Part shown: positions 25,064-32,589 of the stretch, piece by piece
Position numbering within the stretch: the first letter of the stretch is position 1
Layout: each line of letters starts with the position of its first letter
Assembly (NCBI RefSeq): GCF_012273655.1
Contig: NZ_JAAWWP010000010.1
Coordinates: 220,421 to 284,420, forward strand
DNA from: Streptomyces physcomitrii
GTDB lineage: Bacteria; Actinomycetota; Actinomycetes; Streptomycetales; Streptomycetaceae
Length of the DNA stretch: 64,000 nt
Direction: 5' to 3'
The notes under the pieces: model-generated
The model's input: the letters and a program-made list of their open reading frames with translations, nothing else
The model's database searches: none
Told to the model about the DNA's origin: nothing
Translations under genes and position numbers: made by a program

Positions 25064-25318
25064 GGCGGACTCTCTCCCTGCCGACGGCGACGCGGATCCC
25101 GCCGACTCCCCGAAGTCACCCGGGGGCGTACCGAATTCCGCCTCCCGCTCCTTCCGCCGGCGGACGGCAGTCCCGCCGCGGGGCCGGGAGGGGCACGAGC
25201 CGCGCGCCGGGCGCCCGCGCTGTCCGAAGGGTCTGCCGGGCGGCCGTCCTCACCGCTTCGCGGGCTCCTCGTGGCCGGGTCCCTCCCCCGGTCCGAACAC
25301 CGACTGGTGCAGACCGGG
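24996..25318. repeat. Direct repeat copy B (about 300 bp) at the right flank of the insert
   Basis: Partner of 19440-19753: same orientation, offset 5,556-5,565 bp along its length. It runs from the decayed kinase start through the shared spacer into the last codons of the intact H gene. The stretch between the large membrane protein's start (24605) and the H stop (25250) contains no other supportable gene. Confidence 0.8.
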
Positions 25319-27286
25319 AATGGTCAGGCTGTCCGTGCGGAGCAGCTGGTTGTGCGCGATGACGTCGGTGAAGAAGATCGGGATCGGCAGCGTCAGGCCG
25401 GGCGGCAGCGGCGGGGGCATGTCGGGGGTGAAGGTGATCGGCAGCAGCCCGAGCAGGTTGCCGCTGAGCAACTGGGTGAGCAGCACCACCGGTTCACCGG
25501 TCGCCGTCGTGGTGCTGCCCTCGCCGTCCTCGGTCCGCAGGGTGCCCAGGCAGTCCGGGTACGGGTTGGGGCTGTCGCGCGGCACCCGGCCGATGCCGGG
25601 CAGCCCGATGTCGAGCAGCGGCAGCCGGAGCCCGGGCAGCCCGCGGTAGTCAGGGCGCCGCGGCTCCCGGAACCCTTCCTCCCCGGGGCACTTGGCGCCG
25701 ACCAGCGACTGGTCCTGCTGAAGGTCGTTGATGTCGAGCCGGAAGGCGGTGAAGGCCAGCACCCGGCGCGGGCCCGCCGCGGTGTCCACCTCCCGGATGC
25801 CGTGGTACGTCAGCCCGGTGAGGACGAGCAGCGGCGTCCGCACCGCCGCGGGCCACACGGCCGTACGCTGCGGCAGCGCGGCCCCGCCGAGCCCGCCGCC
25901 GCCCAGGCCGAGCGAGAGGTCGGGCAGACACCAGGGGGACTTCTGGCCCCCGGGACCGATCGTGAGGTTCAGCGGCAGCAAGGACGACAGAGGGGAGGAG
26001 GGGGAGAGGAGATTCCCTCCACCGCCGCTCGCGAGGGACGGCAGCGGAACGCTCAACTGCGAGGGGCGGCGGGCGTCTTGACCGTCCTCGGACTCGCCGT
26101 CCTCGTCTCGGCCCTCGGCCTTGTCGCCGTCCTTGCCCTTGTCCTTGCCCTTGTCGCCGTCCTTGCGCTTGCCTTTGCCGCTGTCCCTGTCCTCGCGGTC
26201 CTTGCCTTCCCGGTCCCTGTCTCTGCCGTCCCTGTCTCTGCCGTCCTCGGCCTTGTCCTCGGCCCCGTGGTGACCGCCGTCCTCGTCGCCCTTGTGCCCC
26301 TTGCCGTCCCCATGACCCGGGTGATCGCCGCCCCGGCCGCGCTTCCCCTGGCTGCCGTCCCCGCCTTCCGGCCGGTGCCCGCCTCCCCCTCCGCCAGGCT
26401 TACGGTCGCCCTCGCCCTCGGAGCCTCGGACACCCCGGGACCGATCCGGCCCGGGCTGCGACTCCGGCTGCGAAGACCCCCCGCGGCCTTCGGTGGGTGA
26501 CGCCCCCTCACCCTCCGGCGGCCCGGGCTGCGCCTGCGGATACCCGCCCGGTGGCGGACCGCCGGGTGCCCCGCCCTGCTCCTGGCCGCCGTCCCTGCTG
26601 TTCAGGCCGAGCAGCCCGGTGACCTTGCCGAGCAGGCCCTTCTTGCGCGGCGGCGGCGCGGGTTCGTATGCCGGTTGTGGTGGAGGCGGGCCGGGTTCCG
26701 CGGCGGTGGGCGGCGGCGCGGGCCGCGCGGTGGGGCTCGGGGTCCGCGGTTCCGGCAGTACGGCGGGGTGGTTGCCCTCGTGGCGCAGCGAGAGCCCGAG
26801 GTGCACGCCGACCTCGTTGCGCGCGGACGGGTGCTCCCCCGCGCCGTACCGCTTCTCCCGCCCGCTCTTGGCGCCCGGTTCCTTCTTCCCGGCGTCCGGC
26901 GCCTGCGGTGCGGCACCGCCGTCCGCCCCGGGGTCTTCCGCTCCCCGGCGGGCGGTGCGGCCGAGCGAGACACCGAGGCCCTGGCCGTACGGGGCGCCGC
27001 CGGTGGCGAGCCGGAGCCCGTCGAGCAGTGAACACACCGACTCGGCCTGGTGCGCGGCGGCTTCGGTGAGGCCCAGCGGCTTCTGCGCGCTGCTGCGGGC
27101 CGGTTGCGGCGGCGCCGCCGGTACCGGTGCCTGCACCCCGGTGGCGAGCAGCGCCCCCGCCGGGAGCACCCCGAGGGCGCCGATGCCGGTCCGGGGGAAG
27201 CGGGCCAGCGCACCGAGGCGCGCGCTCCCCTGACGGCCGGCCCGCTGTCCCGTACCGGCGGCCTTGCGCGCAGCGCTCCTACCCAC
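25250..27286 (-). CDS. Large secreted protein with charged Gly/Asp/Lys-rich central region (H)
   Basis: 678 residues, GTG start with GGAGG eight bases upstream. Basic N-terminus with a hydrophobic stretch (GIGALGVLPAGALLATGVQAP) looks like a signal peptide. Residues 60-330 form a domain plus Pro-rich linker. Residues about 330-450 are dominated by Gly, Asp, Lys, Arg and Glu (GDRKPGGGGG, DGRDRDGRDRDREGKD, KGKDKGKDGDKAEGRDEDG), a highly charged flexible region. The C-terminal 220 residues are an ordered, beta-rich domain (TPLLVLTGLTYHGIREVDTA, VLAFTAFRLDINDLQ). I do not recognise the family. It follows the DUF6114 gene by 160 bp in one direction of transcription. A decayed copy of its end precedes the kinase gene. 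Confidence 0.75.
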   Translation of the reverse strand: MGRSAARKAAGTGQRAGRQGSARLGALARFPRTGIGALGVLPAGALLATGVQAPVPAAPPQPARSSAQKPLGLTEAAAHQAESVCSLLDGLRLATGGAPYGQGLGVSLGRTARRGAEDPGADGGAAPQAPDAGKKEPGAKSGREKRYGAGEHPSARNEVGVHLGLSLRHEGNHPAVLPEPRTPSPTARPAPPPTAAEPGPPPPQPAYEPAPPPRKKGLLGKVTGLLGLNSRDGGQEQGGAPGGPPPGGYPQAQPGPPEGEGASPTEGRGGSSQPESQPGPDRSRGVRGSEGEGDRKPGGGGGGHRPEGGDGSQGKRGRGGDHPGHGDGKGHKGDEDGGHHGAEDKAEDGRDRDGRDRDREGKDREDRDSGKGKRKDGDKGKDKGKDGDKAEGRDEDGESEDGQDARRPSQLSVPLPSLASGGGGNLLSPSSPLSSLLPLNLTIGPGGQKSPWCLPDLSLGLGGGGLGGAALPQRTAVWPAAVRTPLLVLTGLTYHGIREVDTAAGPRRVLAFTAFRLDINDLQQDQSLVGAKCPGEEGFREPRRPDYRGLPGLRLPLLDIGLPGIGRVPRDSPNPYPDCLGTLRTEDGEGSTTTATGEPVVLLTQLLSGNLLGLLPITFTPDMPPPLPPGLTLPIPIFFTDVIAHNQLLRTDSLTIPGLHQSVFGPGEGPGHEEPAKR

Positions 27287-27445
27287 CCGTCTCGCCTCCG
27301 CTCACTCGCATGGCCGGGCCCCGGGAGGACTCCCCGGCCGACCGGACTGCCGTACTGCGCCCCGGACTCGGCCGTCCGGCAGCGGATCCTTCCTCCCCGG
27401 TGTTCTCCGCCCCGCGCGGCCACCACCGCCGCGGGCGCCGTCCGC

Positions 27446-28237
27446 TCAGCGGGACGGGGCGGCCTCGGCGGAACCGGCCGCGGAGGGTGCCCCGGCGGGT
27501 CCGGCGTCCGGGCCGGGGCCCTCGGTCACCGGCGGGAGTTCCAGGGTGGAGTCGGGCTCCTCGGCGGTGCCCGGGGCACGGGCCGCGGTGGCGCCGCCGG
27601 GGCGGGGGCTGTCCGGATCGGCGGGCGGGCGCCTGCTGCCTCCGCCGCCGTCCCCCTCCCCGGGGGCCTCCGGGCCCTCGGCCGGACTCCCGCCGTCCGC
27701 CGCGGACTTGCGGGTGTCGATCAGCGTCCAGCCCTTGCGGCGGTTCCAGCGCTGCCGGTCCCGGGTGCGGTGCTCCCCGTCCGGCACCCAGCTGACCGCC
27801 ATCGCGCCGCCGAGCACGCCGAACACGAAGCCGATGAGGAAGCCGCCGAGGTTGGAGAGGATCAGCGAGGCCACCGCGAAGATCAGGACGGCGATGCCCG
27901 CGAACATGCGGTAGCCGGGGGCCAGCCACAGCGTCAGCCCGAGCACGACCAGGAAGAGCCCCATCAGCAGGCCCGAGATCCCGGCGACGCCCTCGTGGAC
28001 GAGCAGGCCGAGCGGCGCCATCGGGATGGAGAGCAGTTCCACCCCGGCGAGCAGCGTCCACAGCCCCGCCCAGAAGGGCCGGGTCCGCCGCCACTGCCGG
28101 AAGGAGCGCCTGCCCGGTGGTGCCTCGCGCTCCGGCCGCGGTCCCCAGCCCTCTTCGGCGCGGCCGCTCTCCGGGGCCGGTGCGCCGCGCGGGTTCCCCT
28201 CGCGTTCCGGGCCGCCGCCTGTGCGGTTCAGAAGCAC
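27446..28237 (-). CDS. DUF6114-family polytopic membrane protein
   Basis: 263 residues. The cytoplasmic N-terminus ends in RRTRPFWAGLWTLLAGVELL, followed by four transmembrane helices between about residues 55 and 150 (AGVELLSIPMAPLGLL, ISGLLMGLFLVVLGLTLWL, MFAGIAVLIFAVASLILS, GFLIGFVFGVLGGAMAVSW). A long Gly/Pro/Asp/Glu-rich tail follows. This is the DUF6114 arrangement I know from Streptomyces, where it usually travels with DUF6230 proteins. The GTG start at 28237 overlaps the end of the upstream DUF6230 gene by 10 bases, indicating translational coupling. The two proteins likely act together at the membrane. Function unknown. Confidence 0.83.
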   Translation of the reverse strand: MLLNRTGGGPEREGNPRGAPAPESGRAEEGWGPRPEREAPPGRRSFRQWRRTRPFWAGLWTLLAGVELLSIPMAPLGLLVHEGVAGISGLLMGLFLVVLGLTLWLAPGYRMFAGIAVLIFAVASLILSNLGGFLIGFVFGVLGGAMAVSWVPDGEHRTRDRQRWNRRKGWTLIDTRKSAADGGSPAEGPEAPGEGDGGGGSRRPPADPDSPRPGGATAARAPGTAEEPDSTLELPPVTEGPGPDAGPAGAPSAAGSAEAAPSR

Positions 28238-28866
28238 GAGTGGTCGCCCCGCTTCACGGTCAGGTGCAGTCCGGGCAGTTTGAAGGTGGCGGCGCTCACC
28301 GACCTCGTCTCCTGGCGCAGCCGCTTGATGTCGATGGTGTCCGACTGGAGCGCGAACCCGCCCTCGGGGCCCGCGACTCCGGGCACCGCGTCGACGGTGG
28401 AGGCGTCCCGCCCGATCTCGATGTTCTTGAAGGAGGCGTCGCCCTTGAGGTCGTGCGCGTCCGCGATGAGCCGGTCGGCGTGCACGGGGGTCCGGCCGGT
28501 GCCCGCCGTCAGGCTGAGCGTCACCGGGCCGAGCACCGGCACCTGCTGCACCACCGACTGGCACAGGTTGCGCAGATCCGCCGAGCGGACCCCGGTCAGC
28601 GCCTCCGGGTAGGTGGCGCGCTTGCCCCGGTCGAGGACCCCGTACTGCTGGAAGCCCTTGCCGGAGAGGCTGTCCGCGGAGATCTGGAAGCTCTGTCCGG
28701 AGACGGTGAACGAATTGGCGGAGACGCCGAAGGAGGCGGCGAGGGCACCGGTGGCCATCGAGGCGACGACGCCGCCGGAGACCACGAGCGTCGGCACCAT
28801 GACGACCGCGAGCCGCAGCCATCTCGTACGACCCGGGGCGGGGGCCCTGTCCTGACCGCTGATCAT
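28228..28866 (-). CDS. DUF6230-family exported protein (copy 2)
   Basis: 212 residues. The N-terminus WLRLAVVMVPTLVVSGGVVASMATGALA is a signal peptide or membrane anchor, followed by the conserved SFGVSANSFTVSGQSFQISADSLSGKGFQQYG. One Cys lies in DLRNLCQSV and one in the C-terminal KRGDHSCF, suggesting a disulfide. It is homologous to the protein encoded at 29239-29865 along its whole length (ISADSL-GF-QY, LRNLCQS, VHADRL, LHLTVKRGDHSC). The start at 28866 follows GAGGGAAG and the family N-terminus. Overlap with the DUF6114 start shows an operon. Confidence 0.85.
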   Translation of the reverse strand: MISGQDRAPAPGRTRWLRLAVVMVPTLVVSGGVVASMATGALAASFGVSANSFTVSGQSFQISADSLSGKGFQQYGVLDRGKRATYPEALTGVRSADLRNLCQSVVQQVPVLGPVTLSLTAGTGRTPVHADRLIADAHDLKGDASFKNIEIGRDASTVDAVPGVAGPEGGFALQSDTIDIKRLRQETRSVSAATFKLPGLHLTVKRGDHSCF

Positions 28867-29238
28867 CTCTGTCTTCCCTCTTTTCAGGACTGGCCGGAGC
28901 CACAGCCGAGGGCTCGGAGACGATCCGGATGCCCGCCAGGTCCTGGTCCGACGTCGACCGTGGGGCCCTCTGCGTGAACACATTCAGGCAAACGGAACAT
29001 ACGACTGGACAGGGAGGGATCGAGGGAGGAAAGGAGTCACCGGGGCGGAAATGGACCCGTTCAGTCCAGCACCCGTCCACAGGGGCCGCCGGAGCGCAAG
29101 GCGGGGCGGTCGGTTCGGGTGACGGCCCGGACTGAGGTTCGGCGGGTGAGCGGCCCCCGGGGCGCTGGATCAGCGGGCGCGGGACTCGGGCGATGGATCA
29201 GCGGGCGCGGGGCTCGGCAGCGGGACGGGAGCGCGGGC
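28867..29238. other. 370-bp spacer between the two DUF6230 genes
   Basis: No gene is supportable on either strand. The right part contains short GCGGGCGCGG and GGGGCTCGG-like duplications (GATCAGCGGGCGCGG occurs twice near 29168 and 29194). A promoter for the second DUF6230 gene should lie here but I could not identify one. Confidence 0.4.
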
Positions 29239-29865
29239 TCAGTAGCAGGAGTGGTCGCCGCGCTTGACCGAGAGCTTCAGGCCGCTGAGCTTGAAGAGGT
29301 CGGCGCGCACCCCGATGGCGTCCTGGCGCAGCTTGGTGATGCGGACCCGCTCGGCCTCCTGGCCGAAGGAGCCGTCGGGTGCGCCGCGCATCCGCTTCGA
29401 GGTGTTGGCGTCGTTGCCGATGACGATGTCCCGGAACTCGGCGTCGCCGGAGATGTTGTTGGTGCGGATGACCAGACCGTCGACGTGCACCTGCTTGTCG
29501 CCGCGGCCCGCGCGGATCAGCGTCGTCACCTTGCCGACGCCGGGCAGGTCCGCCACCGTCGACTGGCACAGGTCCCGGATGTCGGCCTTGTCAATACGGG
29601 TCACCGCGCTGGCCTTGTCGCCGCGCGCGGTGCTGTCGACGTCGACGTACTGCGCGAATCCCCTGCCGTTGAGGCTGTCGGCGGAGATCTTCAGCTGCTG
29701 CCCGGAGAGAGCGAGCGACTGGGTGGAGACCGCGATGGCCGCCGGGACGACACCCGCGCCGACCCCCGCGATGAGGACGCCGGACAGCAGGGCGGTGGGT
29801 ACGGCGACGAAGGCGAGCCGCTTCCAGCTGGTGTGTCCGGTGGAACGGGCCTCGGGCTGCTTCAC
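29239..29865 (-). CDS. DUF6230-family exported protein (copy 1)
   Basis: 208 residues, GTG start preceded by AGAGGTGA. N-terminal basic stretch and hydrophobic segment LAFVAVPTALLSGVLIAGVGAGVVPAAIA, then VSTQSLALSGQQLKISADSLNGRGFAQY, DLCQSTVADLPGVG and the C-terminal KLSVKRGDHSCY. It is a paralogue of the next gene downstream, likely arisen by tandem duplication. Family members are confined to actinomycetes in my knowledge and have no assigned role. They may form a layer or complex on the outer face of the membrane with the DUF6114 partner. Confidence 0.85.
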   Translation of the reverse strand: MKQPEARSTGHTSWKRLAFVAVPTALLSGVLIAGVGAGVVPAAIAVSTQSLALSGQQLKISADSLNGRGFAQYVDVDSTARGDKASAVTRIDKADIRDLCQSTVADLPGVGKVTTLIRAGRGDKQVHVDGLVIRTNNISGDAEFRDIVIGNDANTSKRMRGAPDGSFGQEAERVRITKLRQDAIGVRADLFKLSGLKLSVKRGDHSCY

Positions 29866-30202
29866 CGCGGGTCACCTCTTCTGAGGGCACGGCGCCTCGG
29901 ACAACGGCGCCTGGGCGGTCCGCGCCAGGGGGAATCCCGGAGCCGGACCCGTGGCTCCATGGGAACCCGGCCCGCGGGGTTCGGCAACCGAAGCCCCGCC
30001 CGCCTCCGGCGCGCACGCTCCGCGGCCGGGCACACACCGGTGGTACGGGTACGCGGCGAGGACGCATGCCGGCGCCGGAGGCGGGCAGATGACGCGGTGT
30101 CAAGGAGAACGCCGTCGGCCGCGGGAAGTCCGCACCGGCAGCACGGAGATCCGGTCCGGCGCGGGACGGCGGACGGAGAGAGGAGAGGTGGCACCGCAGA
30201 CG

Positions 30203-30225
30203 AAAAAGGACCCCGTCTGGGGCCC
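30203..30225 (-). terminator. Rho-independent terminator of the tRNA-Asn pair
   Basis: Minus strand: GGGCCCC-AGAC-GGGGTCC (7-bp stem with one G-T pair) followed by TTTTT, starting 11 bases after the last tRNA base. A textbook intrinsic terminator. The 370-bp stretch from 29866 to here has no gene. Confidence 0.85.
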
Positions 30226-30235
30226 TCTCCGGCTG

Positions 30236-30308
30236 CTCCCCCGACTGGACTCGAACCAGTAACCTGCCGGTTAACAGCCGGCTGCTCTGCCAATTGAGCT
30301 ACGGAGGA
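30236..30308 (-). tRNA. tRNA-Asn (GUU)
   Basis: 73-base cloverleaf on the minus strand: acceptor TCCTCCG with CGGGGGA (one T-G pair), D arm GCTCAATTGGCAGAGC, anticodon loop CTGTTAA with GUU, T arm CTGG-TTCGAGT-CCAG, discriminator G, no encoded CCA. Identical to the next copy, from which it is separated by four bases. Confidence 0.95.
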
Positions 30309-30312
30309 TTGG

Positions 30313-30385
30313 CTCCCCCGACTGGACTCGAACCAGTAACCTGCCGGTTAACAGCCGGCTGCTCTGCCAATTGAGCTACGGAGGA
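30313..30385 (-). tRNA. tRNA-Asn (GUU), second identical copy
   Basis: Same 73-base sequence as the neighbouring gene; first of the pair to be transcribed. A plausible -10 element TAATGT lies about 75 bases upstream on the minus strand, in the gap shared with the divergent YtxH-like gene. Confidence 0.95.
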
Positions 30386-30531
30386 TCGCCTCTTCGCCTC
30401 GAACGTGCCTGCCTGCGTGATCGCCGGGCGGCGCGCGTTCGCTGCGACACATACATTAGCGCAAGCAGGGGGGTGCTTTGCCAATCGGTATCCCCCCGCG
30501 ACCGACGACGTCGCAAGGAAGGGTGGCAGCC

Positions 30532-30834
30532 ATGCGCTACCGGCTCACATTCATTGCCGGACTGGCCCTGGGTTATGTACTCGGGACCCGGGCCGGACGC
30601 GAGCGCTACGAGAAGCTGAAGAAGTCCGCCCGCCAGGTCGCGCAGAACCCCGCGGTGCGCAATGCCGCGGAGTCCGCCGCGCAGCAGGGCCGCTCGGTCG
30701 CGGGCAAGGCCTTCGACTCGGCGTACGACAGGGTCGGCGAGCATGTGCCGGCCTCGGTCCAGGGGCGGGTTCGCTCGCTGCGGGAGCGCACCCAGCACAA
30801 CGGCCACGACGAGTGGGGCGCCGGCACCACCTGA
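30532..30834 (+). CDS. YtxH-like small membrane-associated protein
   Basis: 100 residues. One N-terminal hydrophobic segment (YRLTFIAGLALGYVLGTRAGRERYEKLKK) carries the G-Y-V-L-G-T-R-A-G-R-E-R-Y motif typical of YtxH-like proteins. A long amphipathic helical tail (ARQVAQNPAVRNAAESAAQQGRS...) follows. In Firmicutes YtxH is linked to general stress; in Streptomyces the role is unknown. The ATG at 30532 has GGAAGGGTGG upstream. Monocistronic by spacing, divergent from the tRNA-Asn pair. Confidence 0.85.
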   Translation: MRYRLTFIAGLALGYVLGTRAGRERYEKLKKSARQVAQNPAVRNAAESAAQQGRSVAGKAFDSAYDRVGEHVPASVQGRVRSLRERTQHNGHDEWGAGTT

Positions 30835-30936
30835 GCGTCCCCGCGGGCTCCGGCAGGCGCCGCGCACCGGTCCCGTACCGGAGCGCGGCGCCTGCCGCTG
30901 TCGAGGCGGAGGCGGGTGTGCGGCACAATCCCCGGC

Positions 30937-32382
30937 ATGGGGATAGTCGCCGGGCTGGACAGTTCGCCCGATTTCACACGCATCGTCGTCTGCGACACCG
31001 ACACGGGTGCCGTGCTGCGCCAGGGCCACGCCGCGCACCCGCTGGACGAGTCCGCCGGGCCCCGGCCCTCGGACGTCGACCCGCAGAACTGGCTGCTCTC
31101 CCTCGGTGAGGCCGCCGCCGGGGGCCTCCTGGAGAAGGTGGAGGCGATCGGCGTCTCGGCGCAGCAGCACGCGCTGGTCCCGCTGGACGCCAAGGGCAAT
31201 ACGGTCCGGCCCGCGCTCACCGGCAACGACCGGCGCGCCCAGGTGGCCGCCGCCGACCTGGTCGACGCGCTCGGCGGCCGCGAGGCCTGGGCCGAGGCGG
31301 TGGGCTGTGTGCCGGGCGCCGCCCAGCCGGTGGCCAAGCTGCGCTGGCTGGCCAGGACCGAGCCCGAGGCGGCGGGGCGCGTCGCCGGGCTGCTCCAGGC
31401 GCACGACTGGCTGGTGTGGCAGCTGCTCGGCCGGCCCGCCCGGCGCACCACCGACCGCGGCGGCGCCTCGGGCACCGGCTACTGGTCGGCGGCCTCCGGC
31501 TCCTACCGGCCGGACCTGGTCGAACTGGCCCTCGGCCACCAGGCGGCGCTGCCCGAGGTGCTCGGCCCGAGCCAGGCCGCGGGCACCACCCCCGAGGGGC
31601 TGCTGATCTCCGCGGGCACCGGCGAGACGATGGCGGCCGCCTTCGGCCTCGGGGTGCGCCAGGGCGACGCGGTGGTCTCCCTCGGCGCCTCCGGCTCGGT
31701 GATGGCGGTGCACGGCGAGCCGCTCGCCGAGACCGGCACCATGATCACCTCCCTCGCCGACGCCACCGGCGGCCATCTGCCCGTGGTGCACACCCTCAAC
31801 GCGGTCCGGACCCTGCGCGGCACCGCGGAACTCCTCGGTGTCGGCCTGGACGAGCTGTCGGCGCTCGCGCTCAAGTCCACGCCGGGCGCGCACGGCCTGG
31901 TCCTGCTGCCCTATCTGGAGGGCGAGCGGACCCCCAACCTGCCGCAGGCGGCGGGGACGTTGACCGGTCTGCGCCGGGAGTCGATGAAGCCGGAGCACCT
32001 GGCGCGGGCCGCCTTCGAGGGCATGCTGTGCGGCCTCGCGGACGCCCTCGGGGTGCTGCGCGGCCACGGGGTCGAGGTGCGCCGGGTCTTCCTGCTCGGC
32101 GGCGCCGCCGATCTGCCCGCCGTGCAGGCCATCGCCCCGGCGGTCTTCGGCACCCCCGTGCTCGTACCGCAGCCCGGGGACTACGCGGCGATCGGTGCCG
32201 CGCGGCAGGCCGCCTGGGCGCTCGGGGTGCATCAGGGCCGGCTGGATCCGCGGGTGCCGCCGCGGTGGCGGGACGCGGAAGCCCAGGTCTGCGAGCCCGG
32301 CGAGGAACTCGGCGTCGGCCAGGCGGTGCGCCAGCAGTACGAGGCGGTGCGCGACCAGGTCCACCCCGGCGCCTTCGGCTGA
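30937..32382 (+). CDS. xylB: FGGY-family carbohydrate kinase (xylulokinase-like)
   Basis: 481 residues with the actin-like FGGY fold. ATP/substrate blocks: GIVAGLDSSPDFTRIVVCD at the N-terminus, SAQQHALVPLD, a long middle region TTDRGGASGTGYWS, SLGASGSVMAV, LPYLEGERTPNLP (FGGY signature region), and FLLGGAADLPAVQAIAPAVFG in the C-terminal domain. These enzymes phosphorylate xylulose, gluconate or glycerol-like sugars; the closest match by eye is xylulokinase. No xylose isomerase or sugar transporter lies beside it, so the substrate is uncertain. It starts at the ATG that begins the conserved first strand. Confidence 0.83.
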   Translation: MGIVAGLDSSPDFTRIVVCDTDTGAVLRQGHAAHPLDESAGPRPSDVDPQNWLLSLGEAAAGGLLEKVEAIGVSAQQHALVPLDAKGNTVRPALTGNDRRAQVAAADLVDALGGREAWAEAVGCVPGAAQPVAKLRWLARTEPEAAGRVAGLLQAHDWLVWQLLGRPARRTTDRGGASGTGYWSAASGSYRPDLVELALGHQAALPEVLGPSQAAGTTPEGLLISAGTGETMAAAFGLGVRQGDAVVSLGASGSVMAVHGEPLAETGTMITSLADATGGHLPVVHTLNAVRTLRGTAELLGVGLDELSALALKSTPGAHGLVLLPYLEGERTPNLPQAAGTLTGLRRESMKPEHLARAAFEGMLCGLADALGVLRGHGVEVRRVFLLGGAADLPAVQAIAPAVFGTPVLVPQPGDYAAIGAARQAAWALGVHQGRLDPRVPPRWRDAEAQVCEPGEELGVGQAVRQQYEAVRDQVHPGAFG

Positions 32383-32589
32383 CCGGCGGCGTCCGGGCAC
32401 CGCAGGTGCGGTGCGGGCGTGCGGTGCGGAGGTGCGGTGGATCAGCGGCGCCGTGCGGTGGATCACCCGTGCCCGGCGGCTTCTTGAACCGCTCTTGGCG
32501 AAATCCCCAGGAGTAACGCCCGGGGCCTGACGCACGATGTGGGGACGGTGTTCGCACCGTCCCCCCGCCGCCGAGCCGAGAGACCGCAC

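Noticed and set aside
30434..30465. Bidirectional promoter between tRNA-Asn and the YtxH-like gene
   Set aside because: TAATGT on the minus strand is plausible, but no -35 at normal spacing was found, so it is mentioned only in the tRNA entry.
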